DNA from: an uncultured Alphaproteobacteria bacterium
Lineage (GTDB): Bacteria; Pseudomonadota; Alphaproteobacteria; HIMB59
Length of the DNA stretch: 64,000 nucleotides
NCBI GenBank assembly: GCA_902591315.1
Contig: CACJAI010000001.1
Span: forward strand, 62,001-126,000
Reading direction: 5' to 3'
Positions 17,486 to 26,809 of the stretch are shown piece after piece. Made by a program: the position numbers and the translations under genes. The notes beneath the pieces are model-generated. The model was not told the DNA's origin. It saw only the letters and a program-made list of their open reading frames with translations, and did not search any database. The stretch's first letter is position 1; each line of letters starts with the position of its first letter.

Positions 17486-18931
17486 GTGGGTATAAATTGG
17501 AAAAATTATAATTCAAAAAATAGCTATGATGAGTATTTAACCTCTGAAAAAAGTCTTAGAAAAGAAGCTAAAGTAATTTCTAAAATATTAAATAGTTACT
17601 CAATCAAAGATTTAGAAAGAATTGAACAAAATTGTCAAAGCACAATAAGTTCTCGTGGAATTAATTTTAAGGTTTACTCAGCTGATAAAAAAGCTGCAGA
17701 GGAAAAAAAATGGCCATTAGATATTATTCCAAGGATTATTCTAAAATCCCAATGGCTTAAGGTAAGAAAAGGGTTAATACAAAGATGTAAAGCATTAAAT
17801 CTTTTTATAAATGATGTCTATAATCAAAAAAAAATATTTAAAGACAACATTGTTCCAAAAGAATTAGTATTTAAATCTCAAAATTATCTTAAGCAATGTG
17901 AGGGGTTTCATCCGAAAAAAAAGATTTGGTCTCACATTTCAGGAATTGATTTAATAAGGAACATTGATGGAAAATTTTTAGTATTAGAAGATAATCTTCG
18001 TGTACCTTCAGGTGTTTCATATATGCTTGAAAATAGAATGGTAATGGGGGAGGTGTTTCCTGAATTATTCACGCGTTATAGAGTTTCACCGATCAATCAC
18101 TATTGCAACAGACTCTATCATTGTATGTTAGATGCGATACCTTATAAAAAAAATACCCCAACAATGGTTGTATTAACGCCAGGTGTTTATAATTCTGCAT
18201 ACTTTGAACATTCATTTTTAGCACAGCAAATGGGTATTGCTCTTGTTGAGGGAAAAGATCTTTATGTCGAAAATGACAAAGTTTACGTAAAGACAGTCAA
18301 AGGGGGCTTAAGAGTTGATTGTATATATAGAAGGATTGATGATACTTTTTTAGATCCCAAAACTTTTTTTAAAGGATCTTTGTTAGGTGTAGCAGGTTTA
18401 TACAAATCTTATAGAAAAGGCAATGTTGGACTTCTAAATGCGCCTGGAAGTGGGGTAGCAGATGATAAGGTTATTTACTCATATGTTCCTAAAATAATTA
18501 AATATTATTTAGATGAAGAGCCTAAATTGGACCAAGTAGAGACATATTTATGTCACAATAAATCCGAGAGAGATCACGTAATATCTAATATTTCAAAAAT
18601 GATAGTAAAACCAGCTGATGGCTCTGGTGGTTATGGAATTATAGTAGGGCCTAAATCTTCTAAATCTGAGAGAGAGGCATATATTAGAAAAATTTTACAC
18701 AACCCAAGAAACTTTATAGCTCAACCTTTAGAAATATTATCAACTACCCCAACTTTGCAGGGGAATTTAATTGAACCTCGACATCAAGATTTACGACCAT
18801 TTATTCTTTCTGGAAGAGAGACATACGTAACTATGGGTGGTTTGACGAGAGTTGCTCTTAAAAAGGGAAGCACGATAGTAAATAGCTCACAGGGTGGAGG
18901 CTCAAAAGACACTATGATTGTAGAGGATTAA
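17486..18931 (+). CDS. Circularly permuted ATP-grasp protein (Anbu-associated)
   Basis: The 481-residue protein belongs to the circularly permuted ATP-grasp type 1 family (COG2308). Recognisable blocks are LVLEDNLRVPSGVSYMLENR near residues 165-184, VVLTPGVYNSAYFEH near residue 230, VDCIYRRIDDTFLDP, GSGVADDK, and the ATP-binding VKPADGSGGYG near residue 375. Family members are predicted amide or peptide ligases. The start is a GTG at 17486. The neighbouring divergent Anbu protease fits the known association; the usual alpha-E domain gene does not follow, the next gene being a convergent UnbV protein. Confidence 0.9.
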   Translation: MGINWKNYNSKNSYDEYLTSEKSLRKEAKVISKILNSYSIKDLERIEQNCQSTISSRGINFKVYSADKKAAEEKKWPLDIIPRIILKSQWLKVRKGLIQRCKALNLFINDVYNQKKIFKDNIVPKELVFKSQNYLKQCEGFHPKKKIWSHISGIDLIRNIDGKFLVLEDNLRVPSGVSYMLENRMVMGEVFPELFTRYRVSPINHYCNRLYHCMLDAIPYKKNTPTMVVLTPGVYNSAYFEHSFLAQQMGIALVEGKDLYVENDKVYVKTVKGGLRVDCIYRRIDDTFLDPKTFFKGSLLGVAGLYKSYRKGNVGLLNAPGSGVADDKVIYSYVPKIIKYYLDEEPKLDQVETYLCHNKSERDHVISNISKMIVKPADGSGGYGIIVGPKSSKSEREAYIRKILHNPRNFIAQPLEILSTTPTLQGNLIEPRHQDLRPFILSGRETYVTMGGLTRVALKKGSTIVNSSQGGGSKDTMIVED

Positions 18932-18934
18932 ATC

Positions 18935-20371
18935 TTAGATCTTTTGCTTTACAACTATAGTCTGATTTAAATTTTCAACTTCTAATAATTCCTCATCTCC
19001 ATTAGTCCATTTAATTTTAATCTTAAACTCATTTTCATTATCTCTAATTCCATAATGAGCAACTGGCTCCATTTGGCACAGATAACCTGATCCGGCATCA
19101 ATTGTTTTTGAATGTGTTCTTTCATTTGTGTAAAGAGTTACTGTAGCTCCTCTAGCTGGTGCACCATTGATATTTAAAGGTCTAATTCTTAAAAAAGATC
19201 TTTTCTCATCATTGTGGTATTTAAATAGAGTCAAAGGTTGAGCACCAGACTCACCATGAGATAAAAGAATCTCTAGAACTCCATCATTATCAATATCTGC
19301 AACTGCTGCTCCCGTTCCAAGACCATTTGGCTCTAGAGCTTGCTCTAGTTTAATTTCTTCAAAAACACCATTTTCAATTATTTTATAAAGTCTATTTGGC
19401 TCTCCTATGTTATTCAGAAACACCTCATCATAACCATCATTATCAAAATCTGCCGAAATTACTGTTCTAATTTTTGATGGCTCGTCAAAAGTAGAATTAG
19501 CAATATTTTTAAATTTATCGTTATCTAAAACGTACGCTCTATTAAAACCTTCCCAATTACCGTTTAGAATATCAAGTCTTCCTCGATAAAGAATATCAGA
19601 TAATGCTGTACCTCTTCCATTTTGATAAATATCTTTAACATTCATTTGACTGGCTACATCTGAATACTTTCCATTTTGATTAAAATAAAGAAAATTTGGG
19701 CCTCTTTCATTAGCTGCAAAAACATCTATTTGATCAGATAAGATATGACCAGCAACTACAGCTCTACCTCCTGTAACTTTATCAAGTCCCAGACTTGCAG
19801 CTAGATCTACAACTCTATTATCAATAAACTCATAAAATCTTGTTGGACCACCATAATTAGCAACATAAATACCATAATTTCCATTACCCTCTCTGTCGAC
19901 ACAAACTACTGATCTTCCTGCTGTTAAATTTAATTCACTTTGATTAATATTTTTTTCAAATAAATCCTCTATTGCATTCTGCGAATTTATTAAAAGCCTG
20001 TCCGAGTACCTTTTCATTCCACTGTAGGTATCGGTGTTAAGAAAATAAATCTCCTCAAGACCATCTTTATCAATATCGCATGCTGCAACTCCAATTGTAG
20101 ATCTCTCTGGGTCAGAAAAAATATTATCAGTAATTTTATTTTCAAATCTTTCTCCATTAAAGCCTAAAGCTAAATTACTAAATCTAAATCCGGTCACTAT
20201 AAATTCATCATTACCATCATTATCAAAATCAGTTACAGCCACCCCGTAACTTAGTCTGGGACTTTGATCAGGCAATAAATGACTGATATTTTTGAAATAG
20301 CTTTTTTCTGCAAATACGTTCATAGAATAAAAAATAAATAAAAGTAAAAACGGAAATTTATAAAATTTCAT
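18935..20371 (-). CDS. Secreted FG-GAP/VCBS beta-propeller protein with ASPIC/UnbV domain (CRTAC1-like)
   Basis: The 478-residue protein has a signal peptide (residues 1-21) and repeated calcium-binding-like FG-GAP/VCBS blades with motifs such as VTDFDNDGNDEFIV, ACDIDKDGLEEIYF, SADFDNDGYDEVFL and VADIDNDGVLEILL. A C-terminal ASPIC/UnbV domain starts near residue 405 (RGATVTLYTN...IKWTNGDEE). Such proteins are exported and are often involved in surface or matrix interactions, though their roles in bacteria are mostly unknown. It converges with the ATP-grasp gene (3-base gap) and diverges from a Cys-rich secreted protein. Confidence 0.88.
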   Translation of the reverse strand: MKFYKFPFLLLFIFYSMNVFAEKSYFKNISHLLPDQSPRLSYGVAVTDFDNDGNDEFIVTGFRFSNLALGFNGERFENKITDNIFSDPERSTIGVAACDIDKDGLEEIYFLNTDTYSGMKRYSDRLLINSQNAIEDLFEKNINQSELNLTAGRSVVCVDREGNGNYGIYVANYGGPTRFYEFIDNRVVDLAASLGLDKVTGGRAVVAGHILSDQIDVFAANERGPNFLYFNQNGKYSDVASQMNVKDIYQNGRGTALSDILYRGRLDILNGNWEGFNRAYVLDNDKFKNIANSTFDEPSKIRTVISADFDNDGYDEVFLNNIGEPNRLYKIIENGVFEEIKLEQALEPNGLGTGAAVADIDNDGVLEILLSHGESGAQPLTLFKYHNDEKRSFLRIRPLNINGAPARGATVTLYTNERTHSKTIDAGSGYLCQMEPVAHYGIRDNENEFKIKIKWTNGDEELLEVENLNQTIVVKQKI

Positions 20372-20429
20372 ATAATTGATACTATTTTTTTGATGATCTA
20401 GATTTAGATATGATTGGTACCACTATTTA

Positions 20430-21164
20430 GTGTATACAAAATTTCAGACTTTAATTAAAAATAATATCACTTTAGCTGTTATCACTATCTTACTTGTATT
20501 GATTGTGAATAAAAATTCTTATTCAAGTGAAAATACAAAAGATGAAGCTTACTACTATGATACACTTGCCGAAAATTGGATTTATATATTTCCAGATGGA
20601 AATAGGAATGCTGCAGGACCGAAGTTTTTTAAATATCTTATAGACCAAGACCTCAGTTTTGAGGATTTTGTTGAATTCAATAAAAGATATTGCCCAGTGT
20701 CTGGATCTTTGATAGCGCCTGGATCTGAGCCAGCACTTATAAGTATGAATGAGGTCGACTCAGATAATAAAGTATGTGGAGATATGTATCGTTGTTGTTG
20801 GCCTTGTGTATGTGATTCAATGAAATATGCAAAAGCTATGGAGATATCACATAAATTTCAAGGCATTGAAGAAAGATTTACTGTTATGACTATTGATAAT
20901 CCATGCAATAAAAAAGATTTTCCACTAGAGGTAAACAGGGATTATTTTTGTAATGGTGATCAAATGAATGAAAACCAAGTGTATACTTTAGATCAAAAAA
21001 TGGTCATTGGTTACTTACACAACCCAACAAGCTGTAATAGCAGTGATCTTTTAGCTATAAATAATCATCCTGTCGTTGGTGAACAATGTAAAATAAGAAA
21101 TTCTACTAATGAAGATCAACTAATATCTGGAATGGGTGATATTTTTATTAAACTTTCAAAATAA
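20430..21164 (+). CDS. Secreted cysteine-rich protein of unknown function
   Basis: A 244-residue protein from a GTG start, with a hydrophobic N-terminal segment (about residues 13-27) that looks like a signal peptide. The mature part contains RYCPVSGSLIAPGSEPALIS, then a tight cluster CGDMYRCCWPCVCDSMKYAK near residue 118 with Cys pattern C-x5-CC-x2-C-x-C, and further single cysteines to the end (ten or more in total). The cluster suggests a metal or redox site, but I cannot name a family. It is divergent from the UnbV protein with 58 bases between starts, suggesting shared control. Confidence 0.7.
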   Translation: MYTKFQTLIKNNITLAVITILLVLIVNKNSYSSENTKDEAYYYDTLAENWIYIFPDGNRNAAGPKFFKYLIDQDLSFEDFVEFNKRYCPVSGSLIAPGSEPALISMNEVDSDNKVCGDMYRCCWPCVCDSMKYAKAMEISHKFQGIEERFTVMTIDNPCNKKDFPLEVNRDYFCNGDQMNENQVYTLDQKMVIGYLHNPTSCNSSDLLAINNHPVVGEQCKIRNSTNEDQLISGMGDIFIKLSK

Positions 21165-21179
21165 ACTTACGTATTTAGT

Positions 21180-21662
21180 TTAGTACTTGGACTTAATACC
21201 TGGACACTCGTCCATTAGGTCATACATTGCATTTTCAAATCTAGAGATGTCAACTAATATTGGAAAAAATAATGTTGTGCTTGGCCCAGCTTCTAAACCG
21301 AAAAGCCAAAGACCATCAGACACATCCACACCATCAGTATCATATGCATATACCTCCTGGACACCAACTTCACCATTTAAAATAAAATATTCTACTCCAT
21401 CATCTCCTACTTGACTTGCTGCTGAATTCCATAATGCTTTATTAAAATCATATATTGCAATAAGGTTCATATCCATTAATGGCTGGACATAAGTAATAAC
21501 ACAACCATCAATTTCATATTCATTTGTTACAAGTCCCCATCCGCTATCACCACCAAGCATAAAACCAAGGGCATCATGAACTACATCCTCGTTTACTCTG
21601 GAGAATGCAGAGCTAAAACAAAAAAACAAAAAAACAAAAAAAACAAATATTTTTTTAAACAT
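21180..21662 (-). CDS. Small secreted protein, unknown
   Basis: The 160-residue protein begins with a clear signal peptide (KKIFVFFVFLFFCFSSAFS, likely cut near residue 21). The mature part is acidic, with two cysteines far apart (about residues 53 and 153) that could form a disulfide. No motif is recognised. It is the last gene of a minus-strand group that runs from 22803 down to here, 5 bases after the preceding small gene. Confidence 0.65.
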   Translation of the reverse strand: MFKKIFVFFVFLFFCFSSAFSRVNEDVVHDALGFMLGGDSGWGLVTNEYEIDGCVITYVQPLMDMNLIAIYDFNKALWNSAASQVGDDGVEYFILNGEVGVQEVYAYDTDGVDVSDGLWLFGLEAGPSTTLFFPILVDISRFENAMYDLMDECPGIKSKY

Positions 21663-21667
21663 AATAT

Positions 21668-21853
21668 TTAATCAATAACAATATAATCACCATAGAGTAT
21701 AGTATTACTTCCCTCTAATCTATGCTTTTTGATTAACTTTACAGATTTATATTTTTTACGTAATTTTTTTAATTCTTTTGAGGCCTCTTTTCTATATTTT
21801 TTGTTTTTCCACCATGATGAATTACCAATTTCTAAAGTAATTACTTTCTTCAT
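21668..21853 (-). CDS. Small basic protein, unknown
   Basis: A 61-residue frame, strongly basic in its middle (KNKKYRKEASKELKKLRKKY), with a short hydrophobic start and end. It begins at the base next to the end of the YqaA-like gene, and the following secreted-protein gene starts 5 bases after it. The tight packing supports translation. No family is recognised; a nucleic-acid or membrane-surface interaction is possible from charge alone. Confidence 0.5.
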   Translation of the reverse strand: MKKVITLEIGNSSWWKNKKYRKEASKELKKLRKKYKSVKLIKKHRLEGSNTILYGDYIVID

Positions 21854-22282
21854 TCAAAAAACAATAAATATTAAAAAAATATATCTAGATATCTTTGAAA
21901 TACTTACTAATGTCAAAAAAGTTAAAAACCTTACTCTCAAAACTCCAGCTATAATTGTAAGTGGGTCACCAATAACTGGTACCCAGGCCAGTAGTAAAGA
22001 CCAAATACCGTATTTTTTAAAATAAATTTCACTTCTTTCTATTTGCGTCTCACTTGCAGGAAACCACTTTTTATCTTTAAAAATTAATATTTTTTTTCCT
22101 AAATACCAATTAAATGAAGAACCAAGAATATTTCCAAAACTTGCAACTACCAAAAGTAAATATTTATCAAATGAACCTGTTAATAGCATTGTTGATAAAA
22201 CTAACTCGGAAGATAGGGGAAGTATAGTAGCCGCGAGAAAACTAATAAGGACAAGTTGGAAGTATGAGATGAATATTATCAA
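21854..22282 (-). CDS. YqaA/DedA-family membrane protein
   Basis: The 142-residue inner-membrane protein shows the YqaA-type DedA/SNARE-associated signature: an N-terminal helix, ASFGNILGSSFNWYLGKKI near residues 47-65, then a conserved block RSEIYFKKYGIWSLLLAWVPVIGDPLTIIAGVLR near residues 84-117. Members are proposed to move lipids or maintain membrane energetics. It lacks longer DedA extensions, as YqaA proteins do. It is in the middle of a compact minus-strand cluster. Confidence 0.82.
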   Translation of the reverse strand: MIIFISYFQLVLISFLAATILPLSSELVLSTMLLTGSFDKYLLLVVASFGNILGSSFNWYLGKKILIFKDKKWFPASETQIERSEIYFKKYGIWSLLLAWVPVIGDPLTIIAGVLRVRFLTFLTLVSISKISRYIFLIFIVF

Positions 22283-22293
22283 ATTAAAATTAC

Positions 22294-22707
22294 TTAAATG
22301 TAGGTTTCAGCCTTTAAAATATCTAATATTAACATAAACGTAAAATAACCTGCGTTAATGAATACAATAAAACTAAACATATAAATAATTTCCTTTGAGA
22401 CGTTTTCACTTACAAAATTAGGAAAGAAATATTTTCCAAGAAGAAAACTTATTTCCGAATATATTACTGTTATTGTAGCAGCAATAAAAAGAACATAAGT
22501 AAATTTTCCAAAAAAATTTACAATTAATAAGCTAGCAAAAGTAATTAATAATAAAAAAAGAGAGGAATATATTGACAAATTAGAAATTGTTAATTTTTGT
22601 TTATAAATTTTTCTTGTTAGCAGTAGTAAAAAAAAAATTATTGTTAATATTGATGATACTAAAAAAACCTTAGTGTTATAAAGAGAGTCTGAAAAAAAAA
22701 TGTCCAA
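22294..22707 (-). CDS. Four-helix membrane protein, unknown
   Basis: A 137-residue frame with hydrophobic segments at about residues 10-28, 43-63, 68-88 and 108-130, with very few charged residues. I recognise no family. It lies 11 bases upstream of the YqaA-like gene, and a 30-residue single-helix frame ends 3 bases before its start, so the three form one transcription unit by spacing. Confidence 0.6.
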   Translation of the reverse strand: MDIFFSDSLYNTKVFLVSSILTIIFFLLLLTRKIYKQKLTISNLSIYSSLFLLLITFASLLIVNFFGKFTYVLFIAATITVIYSEISFLLGKYFFPNFVSENVSKEIIYMFSFIVFINAGYFTFMLILDILKAETYI

Positions 22708-22710
22708 AAA

Positions 22711-22803
22711 TTATTTTTTTCTAATTTTTCTGATAGTCATCACTGAAAGGAACAATACAAAAAATATTAAAGCAAATGCTCCAATTAAAAATATCCATTT
22801 CAT
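22711..22803 (-). CDS. 30-residue single-helix membrane peptide (small ORF)
   Basis: The frame runs from ATG at 22803 to TAA at 22711-22713 and encodes MKWIF, a hydrophobic helix of about 18 residues, and a basic end RKIRKK. This is the typical shape of a bacterial single-pass microprotein with the positive end in the cytoplasm. It ends 3 bases before the next gene. No strong ribosome site is seen upstream, which lowers confidence. Confidence 0.4.
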   Translation of the reverse strand: MKWIFLIGAFALIFFVLFLSVMTIRKIRKK

Positions 22804-22838
22804 AGGTTAATTATACAAATTTTGCTTTAAGTTGGAAG

Positions 22839-25415
22839 TTATGATCTCAAAACTCTAAGGTTTTTATTAGCAATTACTAATCCATATTTATCTTTGGAAA
22901 AAATTAATTTATCTTCAATATTTTCACCTATATCTAGAATTACCTCTGATAAAGGGTTTAAAACTTCATCTTGGAGTAATCTTTTTAAAGGTCTGGCTCC
23001 AAATAACGGATCAAACCCTTTTTCTTTTAAATAACTAAGGGCCTCATCAGTAAAACCAATTGAAATACCTTTCGAGGAGACTCTTTTTTCAATTTGTTGA
23101 ATTTGATTATTTAAAATCGCACTAATATTTTCCTTTGATAATTTATTAAATAAAATTATGTCATCAATTCTATTTAAAAACTCTAATCGAAAATGATTTT
23201 TTAGCTCTTCAAGAGCAAGGCTCTTTTTTGTAGTATAGTCAAAATTATCATCAACAGGGATTTGTGAGCAAATGTTAGAGGTCATAATAATAAGAGTATT
23301 TTTAAAATTAACTATTTTTCCTTTAGAATCTGTTAACCTACCATCGTCTAAAATTTGTAGGAGAATATTAAATACATCGGGATGAGCTTTTTCAATTTCA
23401 TCAAACAAAATAACCTGATAAGGGCGTCTACGCACAGAGTCAGTTAACTTCCCACCATCATCGTAACCAACATAACCAGGCGGAGATCCAATAAGCTTGC
23501 TTACTGAGTGTTTTTCCATGTACTCGGACATATCAAGCCTTAGCATTTGTTTTTCATTGTCAAAAACATATTCTGCTAACGCTTTGGATAATTCAGTTTT
23601 TCCTACACCAGTTGGTCCTAAAAAAAGGAACGAACCCAAAGGTTTATCAGGATCTTGAAGACCTGCTTTTGAAATCTTAATTGCCTTAGATACTTTTTCA
23701 ATAGCATCTTGTTGACCAATAACTCTTTTTTCTAAAAGTTTTTCTATGTTTATTAACTTATCTTTTTCGCCTCCGATAAGTTTTTCTAAAGGGATACCCG
23801 TCCACTTTGAGACCACACTTGCTATATCTTCAGCATTAATAACTTCATTTATGATTGTAGCCTGCTCTTTTTTATTTAATTCTTCATAGTCTTTTTGAAG
23901 ACTTGGGAGCAAGCCATACATGATTTCACTCGCTTTTGTTAAATCACCACTTCTTTGAGCACCTTCGAGGTCTTCTTTTGCTTGATCAATTCTTTCATTT
24001 AAATTTCTTTTTGTATCTAGTATCTTTTTTTCTGACTCCCAAGTGCTATTGAGTATATTTAGTTTTTGTTGAATAACTGATATTTGACTTTCAATTTTTT
24101 CATTTTTTTTATCATCTTTTTCATTATCTTTTGAAAGAACGTTTTTTTCCATCTGCAGTTTAATAAGATCTCTGTCAAGCTGGTCAATTTCCTCAGGTTT
24201 ACTGTCAATTTCCATTTTAACTTTACTCGCAGCCTCATCCATTAAATCAATAGCTTTATCTGGCAAAAAACGATCAGTTATATATCGATCAGATAATTGA
24301 ACTGATGATAAAATAGCCTCATCACTAATTCTTATTCCATGATGGATTTCATATTTTTCTTTTAGACCTCTTAAAATAGCAACAGCATCCGTTGAAGAGG
24401 GCTCATTAACAAAAACTGGTTGAAAACGTCTAGTTAAAGCTGCATCTTTTTCAAAATATTTTTTATACTCATCTAAAGTTGTTGCACCAACGCAATGTAA
24501 TTCACCTCTAGCTAATGCTGGCTTTAGCATGTTAGATGCATCCATCGCTCCATCTGTTTTTCCAGCACCAACAAGCGTATGAATTTCATCTATAAATAAA
24601 ATAATCGAACCATTTTGTTTATGAATTTCTTTTAAAACATTTTGAAGTCTTTCTTCAAATTCTCCACGATATTTGGCACCAGCGAGCAATAACCCCAGAT
24701 CAAGAATTCGAATAACTTTGTTTTCTAATGAGTTTGGAACATCTTTATTCGCAATTCTTTGTGCCAAACCCTCTATCAATGCAGTTTTACCCACACCAGG
24801 GTCTCCAATTAATATTGGATTATTTTTAGTTCTCCTTGATAAAACTTGAATAGTTCTTCGAATTTCCTCATCTCTTCCAATAACCGGATCTAACTCTCTT
24901 TTGTGTGCCTTTTGAGTAACATTGATTGTATACTTTTCTAACGCGTTAAAATTATCATCAGAATTTTCACTCTCGGATTTTACATCTTTTCTGAACTCTT
25001 TTATTTTTGTTTTAATTAATTCAGGACTGAGACCATTTTTTTTTAATAAGTTTTCAATTTGGTCATCTGATTTTATGCAACTTAAAAATAAAGAGTCGAT
25101 CGATACAAAACTATCTTCATTAGACTTTGCAATTTTTTCTGCATCTTCAAAAAGACTCAATAATTTAGGATCAGCGTAAATTTGACTACTGTTAGAGTTG
25201 TTTACCTGTTCTTTAGATAATAACTCAGAAATAGTTGTTTTAATAATACCTGTGTTAATTTTCTCAAAAATTTTATTAATTAATTCATGATTGGAATTTA
25301 ATAATTCATTAAAAATATGAATAGGGGCAATTTTTTGATGTTTTTTACTTAGGGCTAAATTTTGTGCAGAATTAATAATTTTTTTTGAACTATTAGTATA
25401 TTTTTCAAAATTCAT
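22839..25415 (-). CDS. clpB: ATP-dependent disaggregase ClpB
   Basis: The 858-residue AAA+ chaperone rescues aggregated proteins with DnaK. It has the Clp N-domain (residues 1-145), first nucleotide site [13 protein letters not shown] with Walker [14 protein letters not shown], the coiled-coil middle domain (about residues 400-520) and second site [14 protein letters not shown] with [13 protein letters not shown] start at the ATG giving [14 protein letters not shown], where family similarity begins; the frame extends 26 codons farther upstream, but that stretch is atypical and overlaps the plus-strand small basic gene at 25441. No CIRCE or sigma-32 site was evident. Confidence 0.96.
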   Translation of the reverse strand: MNFEKYTNSSKKIINSAQNLALSKKHQKIAPIHIFNELLNSNHELINKIFEKINTGIIKTTISELLSKEQVNNSNSSQIYADPKLLSLFEDAEKIAKSNEDSFVSIDSLFLSCIKSDDQIENLLKKNGLSPELIKTKIKEFRKDVKSESENSDDNFNALEKYTINVTQKAHKRELDPVIGRDEEIRRTIQVLSRRTKNNPILIGDPGVGKTALIEGLAQRIANKDVPNSLENKVIRILDLGLLLAGAKYRGEFEERLQNVLKEIHKQNGSIILFIDEIHTLVGAGKTDGAMDASNMLKPALARGELHCVGATTLDEYKKYFEKDAALTRRFQPVFVNEPSSTDAVAILRGLKEKYEIHHGIRISDEAILSSVQLSDRYITDRFLPDKAIDLMDEAASKVKMEIDSKPEEIDQLDRDLIKLQMEKNVLSKDNEKDDKKNEKIESQISVIQQKLNILNSTWESEKKILDTKRNLNERIDQAKEDLEGAQRSGDLTKASEIMYGLLPSLQKDYEELNKKEQATIINEVINAEDIASVVSKWTGIPLEKLIGGEKDKLINIEKLLEKRVIGQQDAIEKVSKAIKISKAGLQDPDKPLGSFLFLGPTGVGKTELSKALAEYVFDNEKQMLRLDMSEYMEKHSVSKLIGSPPGYVGYDDGGKLTDSVRRRPYQVILFDEIEKAHPDVFNILLQILDDGRLTDSKGKIVNFKNTLIIMTSNICSQIPVDDNFDYTTKKSLALEELKNHFRLEFLNRIDDIILFNKLSKENISAILNNQIQQIEKRVSSKGISIGFTDEALSYLKEKGFDPLFGARPLKRLLQDEVLNPLSEVILDIGENIEDKLIFSKDKYGLVIANKNLRVLRS

Positions 25416-25440
25416 CATATAATTTATTTGGTTATAATTT

Positions 25441-25548
25441 ATGAAGAAACAAGACCTAAAAAAAAAATTATTTGAACAAGAAAAAAAAGACAAATTAGCT
25501 CAAAAATTAAGAGAAAATTTAAAAAAAAGAAAAAAAATTAAGAAATAA
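25441..25548 (+). CDS. Small lysine-rich conserved-type protein upstream of murA
   Basis: A 35-residue frame from ATG 25441 to TAA 25546-25548, very rich in lysine, with the core KLAQKLRENLKKRKK. Alphaproteobacteria commonly encode a tiny protein of the form xKLxxALRxNLxRRKxQ, and this frame matches that pattern. It ends 4 bases before murA, so it is probably the first gene of the murA-his operon. The role is unknown. Low-complexity AAA-rich sequence is a caveat. Confidence 0.55.
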   Translation: MKKQDLKKKLFEQEKKDKLAQKLRENLKKRKKIKK

Positions 25549-25552
25549 GTTA

Positions 25553-26809
25553 ATGCAAACTGTAGTTATAAAGGGCCCCTCAACCTTAAAAGGACAAATA
25601 AACATTTCTGGTTCAAAAAATGCATCTTTGCCTATTATAATTTCTACTCTGTTAGCAAAAGGTGAGTGCCTTATTCAAAATATACCTAACCTTAGAGACA
25701 CAAGATTTCTAATCTCAATTTTAAAAGATTTAGGATGTGATGTTGATTTTCAGAGAAACACTCTATTTGTTAAAAGTTCTGCTATCACAAAAAAATCAGC
25801 TGATTATGAATATGTTCGTCAAATGAGAGCATCTATTGTTATCTTAGGACCTGCGATTTCAAGATATAAAAAATTTAAAATTGCTCTTCCTGGCGGTTGC
25901 TCTATTGGCACTAGGGGAATTGATTTGCATTTAAATGCTCTAAAGTTAATGGGCACAAAAATCTCAATAAAAAATGGCTATGTAATAGCTGAGAGAAAAA
26001 AAAATAAGTTAAACCCTATTGATCATAAATTTCCAAAAATTAGTGTTGGTGCAACACAAAACATTTTAATGGCAGCTAGTCTTGCGAGTGGAAAAAGTAT
26101 ACTAAAAAATTGTGCCATTGAGCCCGAAGTCATAGATTTAATTAATTTTTTGAATAAATGTGGTGCACTTATAAAAGTAAAGAATAGGACAATTATAGTT
26201 AGAGGTGTAGAAGAATTAAAACTCCAGGATTACAAAGTAATACCTGACAGGATAGAAGCTGGTTCATACATTTTAGCAACTATGGCAACAAAAGGGAGAC
26301 TCAAATTGAATAACTTCAATCCAAAAGACCTTGCTCTTCCTTTAAAAGTTTACAAAGAAATGGGTTTAAAAATAAAAAAGCTATCTAATTCCTCTTATGA
26401 AATTTACTGCAAAGCACTTAAACCAATAAAAAAAATTTCAACTAAAGAATTTCCAGGATACCCTACAGATTTACAGGCTCAGCTAATAGCAACACAACTT
26501 AAGTCTGGTTTAAAGTCGAAAGTAGTCGAAAATATATTTGAAAATAGATTTATTCATATTCCAGAGCTAAGAAGATTTGGGGCAAATTTATCAATTAAAG
26601 GAAAAACAGTAACAATTGATAAAACATTTAACTTACTTGGCGCAGAGGTCATGGCAACAGATATTAGGGCTAGTTTTTCTCTAATAATCGCAGCAATGAT
26701 GTCTAAGGGAAAAACTGTAATAAATAGAATTTACCACCTCGATAGAGGATATGAAGATTTTGATTTAAAATTAAAAAAATGTGGCGTAAACATTATTAGA
26801 AAAAAATGA
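25553..26809 (+). CDS. murA: UDP-N-acetylglucosamine 1-carboxyvinyltransferase MurA
   Basis: MurA transfers enolpyruvate from PEP to UDP-GlcNAc, the first committed step of peptidoglycan synthesis in the cytoplasm. The 418 residues are full length. The SGSKNASLPII start, the MRASIVILGP block and the loop PGGCSIGTRGIDLH with the catalytic Cys at about residue 116 (the fosfomycin target) are present. It overlaps hisG by 4 bases, and murA-hisG-hisD-infA is a common alphaproteobacterial order. Confidence 0.97.
   Translation: MQTVVIKGPSTLKGQINISGSKNASLPIIISTLLAKGECLIQNIPNLRDTRFLISILKDLGCDVDFQRNTLFVKSSAITKKSADYEYVRQMRASIVILGPAISRYKKFKIALPGGCSIGTRGIDLHLNALKLMGTKISIKNGYVIAERKKNKLNPIDHKFPKISVGATQNILMAASLASGKSILKNCAIEPEVIDLINFLNKCGALIKVKNRTIIVRGVEELKLQDYKVIPDRIEAGSYILATMATKGRLKLNNFNPKDLALPLKVYKEMGLKIKKLSNSSYEIYCKALKPIKKISTKEFPGYPTDLQAQLIATQLKSGLKSKVVENIFENRFIHIPELRRFGANLSIKGKTVTIDKTFNLLGAEVMATDIRASFSLIIAAMMSKGKTVINRIYHLDRGYEDFDLKLKKCGVNIIRKK

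Noticed and set aside
25416-25493. 26-codon N-terminal extension of ClpB
   Set aside because: It has no similarity to the ClpB N-domain, is rich in Phe and Asn, and overlaps the small basic gene on the other strand. The ATG at 25415 gives the normal length.
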